Source: Dillenia suffruticosa (taxonomy: Eukaryota > Streptophyta > Magnoliopsida > Dilleniales > Dilleniaceae). Taken from it: a DNA stretch of 64,000 nt. The DNA is taken from assembly GCA_033439265.1 (NCBI GenBank), contig JAVTVX010000016.1, forward strand, positions 15,422,701 to 15,486,700, in the 5' to 3' direction. The number at the start of each line of letters is the position of its first letter. Positions within the stretch are counted from its first letter, which is position 1. The notes beneath the pieces are model-generated. The model searched no databases and was not told where the DNA came from. It worked only from the letters and a program-made list of their open reading frames with translations. Shown here piece by piece: positions 36,300 through 49,216 of the stretch. A program made the position numbers and the translations under genes.

Positions 36300-36480
36300 T
36301 GTCATGGCAGCGTTCAAATTTTGAAAGTTGAAATTTGCTGTTCCCGTAAATGCGATGACCAACTCAAATTCAAACTTTGTCCTGTCATTGCAGCAGCAGC
36401 GTTCAAATTTTGAAAGTTGAAATTTCCTGTTCGCATAAATGCGATGACCAAATAAAAAAATTCAAACTTGTCAGTGTTCA
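36300..36480. repeat. 89-base tandem duplication
   Basis: CAGCGTTCAAATTTTGAAAG and the following GTTGAAATTT...AAATGCGATGACCAA occur twice, offset by 89 bases (36309 and 36398). Differences are few, so the duplication is fairly recent. Confidence 0.7.
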
Positions 36481-38394
36481 TTTGAAGAAGTTATGTCAGT
36501 TTGTCACAAGGCAAGTTGAAACTTCAAACTTCAAATAGCGTGGCAAAAATTCTAATTTTTTTTTTCTGTTTTCTTGTTATTTCTTTCTTCCTTCTATCCA
36601 TATATTTATTAATGTATTCTTTATCTCCATAAAAAACAAATTTGTAAAGTAATTAATTTTTTTATAAAATTTTGTTAAATTATCTTTTGTTTATAGTATT
36701 TATTATTTCTTCAATTATTTATTTTTGTTTAGCTACATAGACAAACAAAATTTTTTTTTGCTACAAACAAATCATGTGAAACTCAAACTATATAATTATT
36801 TTTTAATTTTCTTCAAATTGTTATTATTAGAAAAAAAAATATAATGAATTCTTTTGTAGAAAAAAAAAAAGATCGATGTTAATGAGACAAAAAAAACTTT
36901 ATTGTAATATTAAAAAATTTAGAGGACTAAAAGATTAAAAAAATATGATTATTAAGAAATAAAAAACATCAGCCTTTTTTCTAAAAATTTGTTGACAAAG
37001 AAATATTTTAAATTTTTTTTGTTTCTATTTATTTATTTCTTTATATTTTCTTTCCTTTGGCATGACTTCTATTTATTTGAAAATGATACTGCCTATTTAT
37101 TTGTGTGGAAGTCATAGGATCAAATTGGTCTCAATTGGTCTCGGAACAACTATATCTGTCATTCAAATCTAAACTCAGTAGTCATGGTTACCGGTTGCCT
37201 TTTTCTTTGCTTTGAGTAGCAGAGAAAAAGAATTTGGCAAATTGGATTGGGACATGCCATGGGTGACCATGACAAACTTGACTTCTCGCAAAATACTTGA
37301 ACTACTATATTTGTGTGTGAGTGTGAGAGAGAGAGAGTGTGTACTTGAACTAATACTCCTACGCAATTCCATTATTATTTCATAGATCCATGCACATTGG
37401 AGATGGAGAGAGAGAGAGGACAATTTGAGATTGGAATTGGAATGTAAATTTTGTAATTAGTGGAATGAAAATTTAAATTCATTAAAAATGTAATGTTAAA
37501 TAATTATAAAATTATATATATTATTTAAATTTATTTAATTAAAATGATTATACATACAAATAAATTGAATTATAGTAAGTTTTCTTATAGCCAGTAGTTA
37601 TTCAATTCAATTCGAATTCAATTCGTTTGATTTGAGTTTAATGCGTTTGATTTGAGTTTATTTGAGTTTATTGGTGCGCGGGTGTGTTGAATAAGAGTGG
37701 TCGTGTCCATTGTGTTGTTGGATGCTGAGCCAAAATCTTCTCTTTCAATCATGAATTATGTTGGGACAGATGAATTATGGCCGGGACACTATGAATTATG
37801 GTGGGACAGATGAATTATGGCCGGGACAGATGCAATGCTGGTCTGGAATTTGCCACGTGAATTCCCATGGCCAGTACTGCCATAATAAACACTATGCTTG
37901 TTTCTCGGTTTAATTAATTTTATTATTTTTTTAAGAGAATACATTTATTGCTTATGCACCATGCCCGATGAAAATCTCACACCAGCTGATGCTATTCTGA
38001 ATACTTATCTGAAACAATTAAATGATAGTCTAACTTGGTTAGTTGTAATATACTAAATAAAAATTTGAGTGTTGAATAAGATTGACGCACACTTGTAGAT
38101 AGTACACAATTCAAATAAAAGTATTATGCACGCACGTACATTATTGGAGAGGAAGTTCAAAGGCTAAATCAAAGTGAGATTCAAATGGTTTGTAATTAGT
38201 GGAATAATAATAATTAAATTTATTTAAAAATTATTTTTAAATTGTAAAATTATATATATTATTAAAATTTTATTTGAATTAAATTTTTTATACAAAAAAA
38301 CTTTTAAGAATATCCTGACCATGAATTTGTGAAAACGGGTGCCTTTTATATATATATATATATATATAGAATTAGTATCAATGAAAGCGGGTGT

Positions 38395-38430
<36 letters not shown>

Positions 38431-40470
38431 GTATCAATGTTGGAGTAGTTTTCATGATATATTAAACATGAAATATTAAAGGAAAATGTGTTATTGATTC
38501 TCCATAAAATTTATCCAATAATATACTAACTCTTTTTTTAATTTAATTTTCACCTATTGTACATAAAAATCTTTGACATTTAATTACTAAAATTTGTTAA
38601 ATAATTTACATTTTTGTAATTTACTAAACTTAAAAATTAATATAATAAAATTTTGTTATAATTCAATCATACCTACTTCACTTGCTTGAAAAGGTTGTGT
38701 TTGGTGGTGATATATAGAGTTCTTCACTTGGTCTAACAACAAATTGGACAGACATAATTAGTCAAAACACAGAGGAAAGAAAATTGGATAGACTATATAT
38801 ATATATATATAACAATTTAATTGATTTTAGAATTTTGTGTTGTACATAAATAAATAAATAATTGGAGTTTTTAAAAATATTATAATATCAAATAAATTTA
38901 TATTTTATTTTTCACCTCCATCCTTTCTTTCTTTTTCTTGGACAAAAAAAAACTCAAATTAATCTCCCATGCCCAAAATCTTCACATCCCTTTTTACTCC
39001 CAAAAGCTTCACATCTTTTTATGGCGCCAAATAAAAAACTTAAACAACTTCATTTTCCAATTTTTCTTAACTTCATTCTTCAATCTTCAATCTTCTTAAT
39101 CACCTCTTTCAACTCTCTCACACAACATTCTTTCAATCTTTCAATCAATCAAACCTTTCATCCTATCAATTCAACCAACAAAACTTCATAAAACATTAAC
39201 ATTAATTCTTTTTCATATTTAATCTTAATCATATTATATAATATAATATAATCATTTACAAATTATAATAAACAAACAAACTACTTTTTATTATTATTAG
39301 AATTTTGTTTATATTAGGTATCAAATTATTATTATTTTTGATTAAAAAAAATAAGTTATTTAGGAGGCCATTCTAATTCCAAAAGAATAAGAAAAAAAGA
39401 TTATAAAATATTTTATGGACGTGGAGAAAAAAATGAGAAAAAAAAGATTTTATTGTAATGTTACAAATTTTTTTATGTAAAAAAAAATTGATTATTAAGA
39501 TAAAGAAAAAGATTTTTTTAAAAAAAAAACTTATAAACCCCTTTTTCTAAAATTTCCTGAAAATACAAATTTATTAAAAAATATATTTATTTTTTAATAT
39601 TCAACTTTCTATCCCTTTTTCTTTTTTTTTTCTTCCTCGAATCATCTCTCCCAAATCTTCTCATCGCTCTCTATCTCTTTCTCTATCTCCGACAATTTTC
39701 CTTTTTTAAGTAAAAATTCTCTCTTCTCAGTCTTCTTTCACCTCTAGTCACCTTTTTCTGTCTTTCAATATCCCTCTCATGAAATTCTCCTCTCTCTCTT
39801 CTCAGTCTTGTCATCATCATCGGCCATATCTCCCTCTCACGAAATCCTTTAATCAATTCAAAATAAATTTGAAAATTTAATATTTTTTAAAAAACAATTA
39901 CAAATCACAAATCAAGCTTTTCCCCAAATTTTGAGTGCCAACAAACATTTTATCCAAACTTTTCATTTTTACTCATTTTTACTCAACTTACCTGTCTTTC
40001 TATTCATAAAACAATCACAAAATTAAATTAAATTAAATCTATATTTATGTTAGCAAAATTTAATCTAGTTAGTTGGTTAAGAGAGGTATTAAATTAAATG
40101 ACATATTTATAAATTATAAAAATTACTATAAAACTACTGGACATTAATTTTGTCGTGAGCCCACTAAATTCTTTATTCAATATTAATATTATTAAATGAT
40201 ATTATTGTCGAAAACCTTTCCTTCTCTCTTTTAAAATATATTTTTTACTGGGCTATATAATTATTAAGTTAGGGAATTATTATTATAATTAAATTAGTTA
40301 TTTATATATTATTAATTTAAATTAATAATATTATTAATTAACAATTGAATTGATATTCAATTATTAATTTATATAATAGTGTTATGATATTTTGTAATAT
40401 ATTATTATAATATCTTATACTTTTTTTGATGAATTTTTTTAAAAACTTGAAAGCATTTTTTTATGAATTT
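36481..40470. other. AT-rich CACTA interior with microsatellites
   Basis: No gene is supported. 37751-37832 holds four imperfect tandem copies of ATGAATTATGGCCGGGACAG. 38335-38435 holds two copies of a GCGGGTG-TATA(n)-ATTAGTATCAATG unit with long TA runs. 38790-38815 is another TA run. 39600-39850 is CT-rich. The rest is AT-rich and unremarkable. Confidence 0.55.
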
Positions 40471-40479
40471 TCTTTAAAA

Positions 40480-40980
40480 AATTTGGAGAAGAAGATGAAT
40501 TTTATCGAATGAATTTTCTTAAAGAAAGAAGCAAACAGGAGAAGAGCACATTTTTTCGGAAGGAAGGAAGCAATGATTTTCTTAAAAACAGGAGAAGGAA
40601 GAGCACATCAATTGCTTTAGAAGCGCATTTTTTATGAATTTTCTTTTTTTAAAAGGACATCCATTCCATCGAACCAAAGGAGAAGAGCACATCGAATCCC
40701 TTTGGAAGCATATTTGAAGAGCAATTTTTGATGAATTTTTTTAAATAAAGGAGAAAACCATGTGTTGTGCACAGGCTCCGTGTAGGCGCCAGCAAGGGCG
40801 CTTGCCACCCGCATGCCTGGGCTCCTGCAAGGCTTGTGTGGCATGTGCCACGCGCCCGCGAGCCAGCGCCCTGGGCCCCCGCTATGGCATGTGCAAGCAC
40901 CCGTGCAGGCGCTTGCGCACTTGGATGCGGTGCGGTCCTAGGCTGCGAGTGTGTTTGTGAGTGTGTTTGTTTTGTTTGTT
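40480..40980. repeat. Degenerate repeat array followed by GC island
   Basis: 40480-40750 contains at least three imperfect copies of GGAGAAGAGCACATCGAATC-type sequence separated by TTTTATGAATTTTCTT. It runs into a GC-rich island at 40760-40960 (AGGCGCC, GCTTGCCACCCGCATGCC), then TGTGTTTGT repeats to 40990. Open frames in the island are artefacts. Confidence 0.6.
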
Positions 40981-42600
40981 TTATGTTTTGTGTGGGAATT
41001 TAAATTATTAATATTTTTAATTTAATTAATATGATTAGAATTTATTATTTTAATTTAAGTTGTTCATATTTATAATTTAAATAAGTAACAATATTATATA
41101 ATTTTATATAAATTAAAAAAACAATTAACAATATTAATATAAATTTATTTTAATTCATACTTAATTTACATTTACAAATATTTAAATAATAACCCAAAAA
41201 AATATTTCTCATCCCAAAAATAATTTTCTATTTTACTACCAAATTAATCAAATTTCCCGCCTTCCTTTCTTTGCCGATTTAAAAACACATCAAAAACATT
41301 TTCTTATTTATTTTATTTTATTTTATTTTTCAATACAAATTTGTGCAAATGATTTGTATTTAATATGACGTCAGTATTTCAATTTTTACTGGATATTCAA
41401 TTTAATACCTATATTTCACACCTACGCTATAAACACACCCTAAACACACGGACGGTCATGTATTCTAATTTTTTGAACATGTTTGGCATCTTTTATTCAT
41501 AGATTTATATAATGGTAGATATAATGGTAGATGACTTCTATAGCAAAAAACCAAATATAAAGTACTATATTAATTAATTTTAAACATCTCAAAATGTAAA
41601 ATGAAATCTATAATTAAATTTAAACATGTCAATTATAAAAATATTAATGGTTGAGATCTGGTTCGAGTTGGTGGTGATGTAGAGAAGTTGTGTACGGTGA
41701 GAAATAAAATTTTGAATCACTATAATAATAAGTATTATAATTTAAAAACTATAATACTATATTATATAAATTAATATAAATCCATAATTTCATATCATTA
41801 TATTATTTAAATTAATTATATTATTTAAATTAATAATATTAATAAGTTTATTGTCTTGTTATTTTTAATTACTCTTTGTTATTTTTAATTACTCTAATAA
41901 AAGTATAAAGGTTATGGCAAAGAAGGGAACGTGGTGGTGTGGTGGTGTGGTGGTAAGTGTGGTGTAACCAAGTAAGTAGTTTGTAAGTAAAAGTATAAAA
42001 ATTTTTTCTAGCGCCATTTTAACCTCTTTGCAAAAATTTAATGCAAAGTTTTTTCAAATATTAAAATACTATTTTTAATTCTTTATTTTCATTCAACACT
42101 TCTTATTTTCCTACTTTTGTAAATTTGTTTTTAGTCAAAAAAATCCCTATCAAATAAATTAATTAATGTTTATAATAAATTTGTAATTTGTTTTTAGTCA
42201 AAAAAAAGCATGATGGAACATTACTAAACTGAAAAAAAAAGAGTAATTTTTTCAAAACATATATCAATTTGATTTAACACAACAATATCCCATAACATAT
42301 TATATATATGTTATATGTTATGTTGTTATGTTAATTTATAACATATTAATGTTAATTTTGTTGTAAGGTGATTTTTTCATAAATGTTTCCTTGCTAAATT
42401 CATGCTAAATAGATTAACACAAATTCATAAATAGATTAATAAAGCTCAAATTCATAGAAAAAGTAACGGTTTAGTTATTAATAAAGTTAATAATATGAAT
42501 TTATATTTGTAACTACGTGTTAATATAATATATTTAAATATAATATAATAATATATTTGATTAACGATAATTATAATAATTTATAATTAATAATAGTGTT
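40981..42600. other. AT-rich CACTA interior, nothing recognised
   Basis: AT-rich DNA with a short TGGTGTGG microsatellite near 41930-41965. No domain, RNA gene or element edge was recognised. Confidence 0.5.
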
Positions 42601-44668
42601 TATTCAAAAAACTTTGAACTCCGTTCTCTGCGCTCGTTCTCTACGGAGGCGGCTAATCTCATATCGATAACATCCAGTCAGTCGAGTAGTCGAGTCAGCG
42701 TGCTTGAGTTCACCGAACCGTCTACAAACTCACTTCTTCCTTCTATCAAAACCAAAATATCACACAAATCAAAATCAAAACTTCCTTCCATCAAAACCAA
42801 AAAATCACACAACTTTAAACGATGTTTAGGGTGGGTTATTTATCCTTCGACTACAAATGTGTTCCGGTATTACTACTATTATTACTACTATTATTGATAT
42901 TATCGATGTTAAAAATATTCGACAATATAATTGGGCTAAATTTGTATTTGTATTAGAATGATTAGCTGATGAGATTTGTGAATTCAAATGTCGAGCAAAG
43001 GAACAGAGAAAGAAGAACGTCGACCGAAGGAACAGAGAGGAACAGAGAAAGAAGAGAGAAAGAAGAGCAAAGGAATAGAGAAAGAAGAGAGGAAGAAGAC
43101 GGCATAAGCTTTCAATTTAATTTTCGAAATGAATGATTGCAATCTATTTAACAATATTTAACAAATTTTATTTTATATTTAGATTTTTTATTTTGAGAAA
43201 GTCAGAGTTGAATTCGACGTCGTTATGGACAACGGATCGAAGACTTGAATTCGACGGATCAACTTGAATTCGACCGATAGACTTGAATTCGACTTATAAA
43301 TATATGTAAGTTAAAATATGTTTATATACATTATGTAATTACCATAATTAGTATGGAATCTAAATAGTATAATATTTATTTATAGGTTTATTCACCTTTT
43401 ATATTTTCTTTATTTTTAGGGTTTATTGTCTGAAAAATTGTTGAGTGTTCAGTGTTGTTGATTGATGAGTGTTGTTGAGTGTTGAAGAAGCTGAAAAAAG
43501 TGTTGGTGTTGAAGGAAGTGAAGAAAAAAATTAAGTAAACTTACAAATCACTAATTTATACCACTTACAAACTTATATATACACTTATATAATAATACAG
43601 AACTTAAAATATTTTTGGAGAAATCAATTCAAATTCATTTCAATTTGTTACAAATCATGATATGTTATGATATGTTGTACAGACTTTGTGATTATGTGAT
43701 TATGTACAAAATGAAGAAGAGAAGGAAGAACAAAAGAAGGAAAAAAATCAAAAGAAAGGGAAAGAGGAGGACGAGGAGGAGGACAAAGCCCGGCAAGAGA
43801 AAGGGAAAGAGCAGGAGGAGTGTTTGGAGAAGGAGAAGGGTTTGGATGAGAAAGGATGGGAGGAGGAGAATGATAAAGATACTGAAAATGAATTGAAATG
43901 AAAGATGGAAAGACAAACCAACTATCTTTCTCCTATGTTAAGGTTAGGTTTTTTTTTGAGCACGAGTTGGTTCGACTTTGTTTTTCTTAATTTGGAATCC
44001 ATTTTTTAAAGATATTTTAGTTAATCTAATTTTTCAATTTTTAGTGGAATTAGAACCGGATGCTTACAGATTGGGGTTACTATGAATTCTTTCTATTTAT
44101 TTTTAATTTTACATTAATTGTTTTTATGCCGACTCAATACCATTTTCAATCCAAACTTATTGTCAAAGTCATTATCTGCATTTTACCATCATCATTCCTC
44201 ACTTCTCATCATGATCATTTGTACTCAAATATCATTCTTTTTTAATAATTTTTTTCATTTACTTATTATACTTATTTTAGAGCTTAGAGCCGAAAGCAAG
44301 CCCAAAAGAAAGTGGATATTTCTATCGTCTTAGAATTGAATTTCGATTATGAAACCGGTGAGTTTCACATTTGTAGTTATTTGTTATTTTATTGTTTTTT
44401 TTTATTTGGTATTGGTATTGGTTTTGTTACGATGGTTTTATTTTATTTTTCAGGATCTCTTTTTGAGAAAAATATATTTTTTCAAACTTTTATTTTCAGA
44501 ATATTATATTGAAGATGATATTATATTGAAGATGACGGAAACAATGAGGAAAAAGTTTCACAGAAGACAAGTAGAAAAGAAAAAAGATGGAGGAAAAAAG
44601 TTTCAAACAAAACAAAGGAGAAAAGAAAAGGAAAAGGAAAGAGGAAAATTGAGAGGATGATGTATTGT
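42601..44668 (+). other. Possible low-complexity coding fragments, unknown
   Basis: Base composition rises here compared with its surroundings. On the plus strand 43713-43901 is open in a frame very rich in Glu, Lys, Asp and Gln, ending in TGA, with no ATG in that frame. The overlapping frame is Arg/Lys-rich. 44520-44660 also has a Lys-rich frame. Purine-rich simple sequence alone can cause this. I recognise no family and would not call a gene. Confidence 0.25.
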
Positions 44669-44865
44669 AATGTCTCTATGTATGTATAAACAATTTTTTC
44701 TTCTTGTCATATCATCTTATATCATCGTATAACATATCACAACACTTATCACATACTCAAATCACAATCACAATGTCTCTATGTATGTATAAACAAATTT
44801 TTCTTGTCATATCATCTTATGACATATCACAAAATTATCACATACTCAAGCATACTTACACACAC
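44669..44865. repeat. Tandem duplication of about 105 bases
   Basis: AATGTCTCTATGTATGTATA, then a TTTTTCTTGTCATATCATCT phrase, then ATCACATACTCAA occur twice in order (starting about 44669 and 44773). AT-rich sequence with scattered ATATCAC phrases follows to about 45190. Confidence 0.65.
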
Positions 44866-45207
44866 TTGTCACCTATAACATAACACTCTCCCAAAATTAC
44901 AATACTCTCAAATAACTTATAACTTCTAAAATTACAACTTCTAAAATTATAAGTTCAGACTATAACCTATAACATAATATCTCAAACAACTTCCAAAATT
45001 AAAAATATGTGCTAAAATTTAAAACTCCACTAAGAATCCAATTATATTTATAAACAAATATTTAAAACTTCATTAATATTAAAATTACAAATATTAAAAT
45101 AATATTAGTATGCTCCTAAATCTAATATTAAAAACTACAGCAATAATAAATTTATTTATATTTATAAACACATATTTATATTTTTTAATATAAAAATTAA
45201 TATTGCA

Positions 45208-45900
45208 ATGGCGTGGTATGCTTGCCTCGTGGGCGCCCGCGTTGGCATGGCCGGACGCCCGCGCAGGCACTTGCGAGTGCCCTGCCAAGCGCGGGCAAGC
45301 TTCCCCACACAGTGGCATCCGTGGGCACCCGCGCTGGCATGGCCGGTCGCCCTCACACGGCTGCTTGCATGCTCACTTGGCCCGTGCAGTAACTTGCACG
45401 GGCGCCCCCACTGCCATGCCTGGGCGGCCGTGTGGAACCCGGGCATGCGCGCGCTGCCATGCACACGCTGCCATGCGCGGCCGCCGTGCTCGCATGGCCT
45501 AGTGCCCGCTTTAGCATGGCATGCGCGGCGGCTTGCATCGGCACATGCAGCGCAAGGTGGCATGCTCGGGCGACAGTGCAAGCCAGGGCACCCGCGCTGG
45601 CACTTGCATGAGCACACACTGTGCGCTTTGGTATGCGCGGGCGTGGGTACTGGCAAGCCCGGGCGCCTGTACGGGCGCTTGCATGCGCTCATGCTACGGG
45701 CTTGCGCGAAGGCCGTCATGCCATGATCGAGCGCCACACGGGCACTTGCACCGTGTAGCCACTTGCACCGTGTAGCCACTTGCACCGTGCTTCGTGACGC
45801 TGTGCCATGCGCGGGCGCCCACACAGGCATGGCGCTCGCTCTGGCTTGCATGCGTGCTTACAACGCATCCCGGCCCACCTTCCGAACCGAACCGGACCGG
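45208..45900. repeat. Largest GC-rich island (about 0.7 kb)
   Basis: Imperfect copies of a 22-24 base phrase built on GGGCGCCCGCGCTGGCATGGCC repeat across the block, with the palindromic core GGGCGCCC. A local duplication GTGTAGCCACTTGCACC lies at 45753-45786. Long open frames (up to 229 codons) exist in several frames on both strands, as expected for GC-rich repeats; none resembles a protein. Confidence 0.75.
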
Positions 45901-46398
45901 AGGCCCATGTCCTATTTTTGAGAAAAGTTTTTTTGCTTTTCTTTTTCCTTTTTCCCTCAAAAACTTCTCACCTTTTTTTTTGCTTAGAATATATATTTTC
46001 CTATTTTGTATTAAATATATAGAATTTTTACTTCTTTCGTTTTATTTCTTTATAAATATAAATTCTACAAAAAATTAAAAAAATATAAAAAAAACAAACA
46101 CAATTAGAAATGAAATTAATATGAAATATATAGAATTTTTACTTATTTCAATTTATTTATTTATATATATAAATTCTAAAAAAATTAAAAAATTTATAAT
46201 AAATACAAACAATTTAATTTAATTAAATGGAATGAAATTAATGAAAATAAAAAAAATGATAAAATATATTAGTTAAAAGTATAAATAAAAATAAATTTAA
46301 ATGCAGTGACAATCATTATCATTTACTTATCTTATCATATCTTGCATGATCATTACTTACCATATCATCTCGTTACCATATACTTATCTATATCTTGC

Positions 46399-46510
46399 AT
46401 CCGCGGGCACCAGTGCTGGCATGCCCGGGCGCCTGCGCTGGGAGCACACGCAGTGCGCTTTCGTATGCTCGGGCGCCCATGCTGCCAAGGCCGGGCGCCG
46501 GCGCTGGCCA
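46399..46510. repeat. GC-rich island
   Basis: A short copy of the same repeat: CTGGCATGCCCGGGCGCC, GCTCGGGCGCCCATGCTG, CCGGGCGCCGGCGCTGG. It sits about 500 bases from the larger island at 45208-45900, with AT-rich sequence between. Confidence 0.7.
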
Positions 46511-46525
46511 TTACCTTTCCTCTCT

Positions 46526-47045
46526 AAATTTTATATATAATAAAAATATAATATAATATTGATATAATAAATAAATTAAAATTTAATTTGTCCCTAATTT
46601 AGATGAATTTCGAATTCTATCGAATCTTATATATAATAAAAATTAAATATAATATTAATATAATAAATAAAAAAATTTATTTTAGTGATGATTCTGGTTT
46701 CCGTCGCTAAACCCAACAATCTTACAATTTTCCCTCATTTTATATATAATAAAAATAAATTATAATATTAATATAATATTTAAATAAAATTTTAATTTAG
46801 CGACGATTCTAGATTCGTCCTAAGAATCCTACAATTTTTAACTAAATTTTATATATAATAAAAATAATATATTTTATTAATATTAAAATTAATTAATTAT
46901 TTATTTTAGCTAAGAATTTCGAATTGGGTCGATAAACCCAAAAGTTGACGAATCTAATAATTCCTCGCTAAATTTTTTATATAATAAAAATATAATAAAA
47001 TATTAATATAATAAATAAATAAAAATTTATTTTAGCGATTACGCT
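46526..47045. repeat. Tandem array of about 110-base CACTA units
   Basis: Five imperfect units each contain TTTATATATAATAAAAAT, then TAATATAATAAATAAA, then a TTTAGCGACGATTCT-like motif (near 46526, 46627, 46738, 46853 and 46973). The GCGACG motif is that of the subterminal repeats, so this array is an expanded part of the right end. Confidence 0.65.
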
Positions 47046-47269
47046 ATAATAAATAAATACAAATTTAATAATTATGACAAATTTTGTGGTTGCCAATTGC
47101 CCATGAATTTAGGGAAGGATAATGTTTTCATTCCACGATCATTTAAATAAAAAATATAAAATGATAATTAAATATATTATCAAATAATAAATATGATTAT
47201 TTAATATCAATTAATAAAATAATAAAATATAATATAATAAAATATTAAATGTTAATTTAATATTTAATC

Positions 47270-48590
47270 CGTTGCTAAATCCATTGCTAAACCCTAACTT
47301 AGCGACGGATTCGAATCCGTCGCTAAGTTAGTGTGCCTGCCTCCCTACCTCCCTGCCTCCCTGCCTGCACCCAACAACCATGCGTGCATGCGCTGGCACC
47401 CGTGCAGGCACACCCCTGCTTGCGGCCGGCGCCCGTGAGTGCATGACCGAGCTCCCGCACACGCTCGCGCCCGCAGGCCCACTGAATTATTTTTAATTAA
47501 AAAATTTTTAAAAACCATAATAAATTGATTTCTATTATTCAATAAAATAATAAATAAAATTTTATAAAACAAAAAATATAAAAAATTAAATAATAAATTA
47601 ATTACAAAATATATTAATATTATTCTTTGAAAAATAAAATATAAAAAATAAAATAAATTGCTATTTTAAAATATTATAACATAATAATTAATTGATTTGT
47701 TAATATGGTTTTAAATAATACGATTTAAATAAATTAAAATATATGCTTTTTTTAGATTTAAATAATATTATTCTTTTCAAATAATGAAATATAATATAAT
47801 AAAATAAAATGTTAATTTAAAATATGATAAAATAATAATATGATTTGTTAAAATAAATTAAAACAATAAAAAAACCAAAAAAATTTAAAATTCTAAATTA
47901 AATTTCGCGACGGATTTAACATCCGTCGCTAATTTAGGGACGGATTCAAAATCCATCGCTAAGTTAGGGACGGATTTCAAATCTGTTGCTAATTTGGGAC
48001 GGATTTGAAATCCGGAATATGAAATTTCGTCGTGCCACTAAATTAATTTTTTAATTTAATTATTATATTAATATTATTTTTTATTTAATTATATATAAAA
48101 AATTTAACGCCGGATTTTAATATTATATTTTATTTAATTATGTATAAAAAGTTAGCGACGGATTAGGATATTTGTTGCTAAATGATTTTTTAGTTCGTCG
48201 CTAAATTTATAGACATGTGGGGTGATAATTTTCCAAAATTTAGCCATGAATTTGTTTTGTCGCTAAATTTTAGCTGCGGATAAATGCATCCGTGGCAAAG
48301 TTTTGTCACAAAATATTTTTCATCGCTAATCAGCGACGAACATTATAACGGAAAATTTTTTTATGCTAATTCGTGACGAATTTAGTCACGAAAATTGTTT
48401 CGTCACTAATTTGCGACAAAGTTTACCAGGCTAATTTATCTGTCGCTAACTTAGCCATGACTTTATTTTCATCGCTAATTATGTGGCAAAATTGTGACGA
48501 AACAATATCCGTCGCTAAATTCGTCGCCAATTAGCGACGAATTCTTTCTGTCGCAAAAAGCGGTGGCTAAAAGCGTGTTTTTTTGTAGTG
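47270..48590. repeat. Right terminus and subterminal repeat array of the large CACTA
   Basis: GCGACGGATTCGAATCCGTCGC at 47302 and many later GACGGATT/AATCCGTCGC and TCGTCGCTAATT motifs lead to the terminus CGTGTTTTTTTGTAGTG at 48590. A GC-rich island (47333-47480) is embedded near its start. The layout mirrors the left end. Confidence 0.85.
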
Positions 48591-49216
48591 TCTCTCTCTT
48601 TATCTATCTCTATCTTTCTCTTCAAAAAAAAAGGGACTTAAAATTTTCACAAATTGTATCTATGGCTACAAGCAGTATCTATGTCACAACTATCAGTGAT
48701 AAAACTACCAAAACACTCACATGTACCACCTATAAGGCTTGAAGACAAACTGTGAGTATTTGAGTCCTTTTGGTATTTTATACAATCGATACTACCCTAA
48801 AATTTTGGGCAAAATGTTAAGGGAATTATTTGTTAAACCTTATTTTATGGTTTAGTGACGGGAGATATATAAGGCTTGAAAATTCACTTATTATAATTTA
48901 ATTAAAATTAACAATATTATATGAGCCCACGAGACATAAGGAAACATATGTATCTACATATGACTTCATTTTGTAATCATTCATTGCCATTTTCCGTATA
49001 TCTTCTCATCTCATATGTCAAGTTATGTAACCATATATATCACGATATGTTAATATTATGTTAGCATATATGTCACAATGCATTGACATATTATATATTT
49101 GAAACAATATTTGATTAGTTTGATATTAGAGTTTTTCCTTAAATTTACAAACCCTTAACTGATATAAATAACACGTTTGTTTAATGTATTAAACACATAG
49201 AAATACAAAAAATTCT
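48591..49216. other. Spacer right of the large CACTA
   Basis: Begins with a TCTCTCTCTTTATCTATCTC run directly after the CACTA end, then ordinary AT-rich DNA. No coding or element signature seen. Confidence 0.5.

Larger units (their letters stand above)
21401..48590 (-). mobile_element. Large CACTA (En/Spm) element, about 27 kb, with nested insertions
   Basis: The left end starts CACTACAAAAAAACACG at 21401 and the right end is its inverse, CGTGTTTTTTTGTAGTG, ending at 48590. Both ends carry dense subterminal repeats built on GCGACGGATT / AATCCGTCGC and TTCGTCGCTAATTAG. The inside codes on the minus strand for TNP2 transposase, a Transposase_24 product and a third plant-transposon-like protein, and has a nested solo LTR at 29580-32172. 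The flanking triplets are GTT and TCT, not a matching 3-bp duplication, so the two ends may come from different insertions or one flank has changed. All genes seen are broken. Confidence 0.7.

Noticed and set aside
43615..43896. Arg/Lys-rich open frame of 93 codons
   Set aside because: A purine-rich stretch read in one frame gives Arg/Lys and in another Glu/Lys; no support for this frame over the other.
45162..45851. 229-codon open frame on the minus strand and several others in the GC islands
   Set aside because: The GC-rich repeat has few stop codons in any frame. Frames on both strands are open and low in complexity, and no protein family is recognised.
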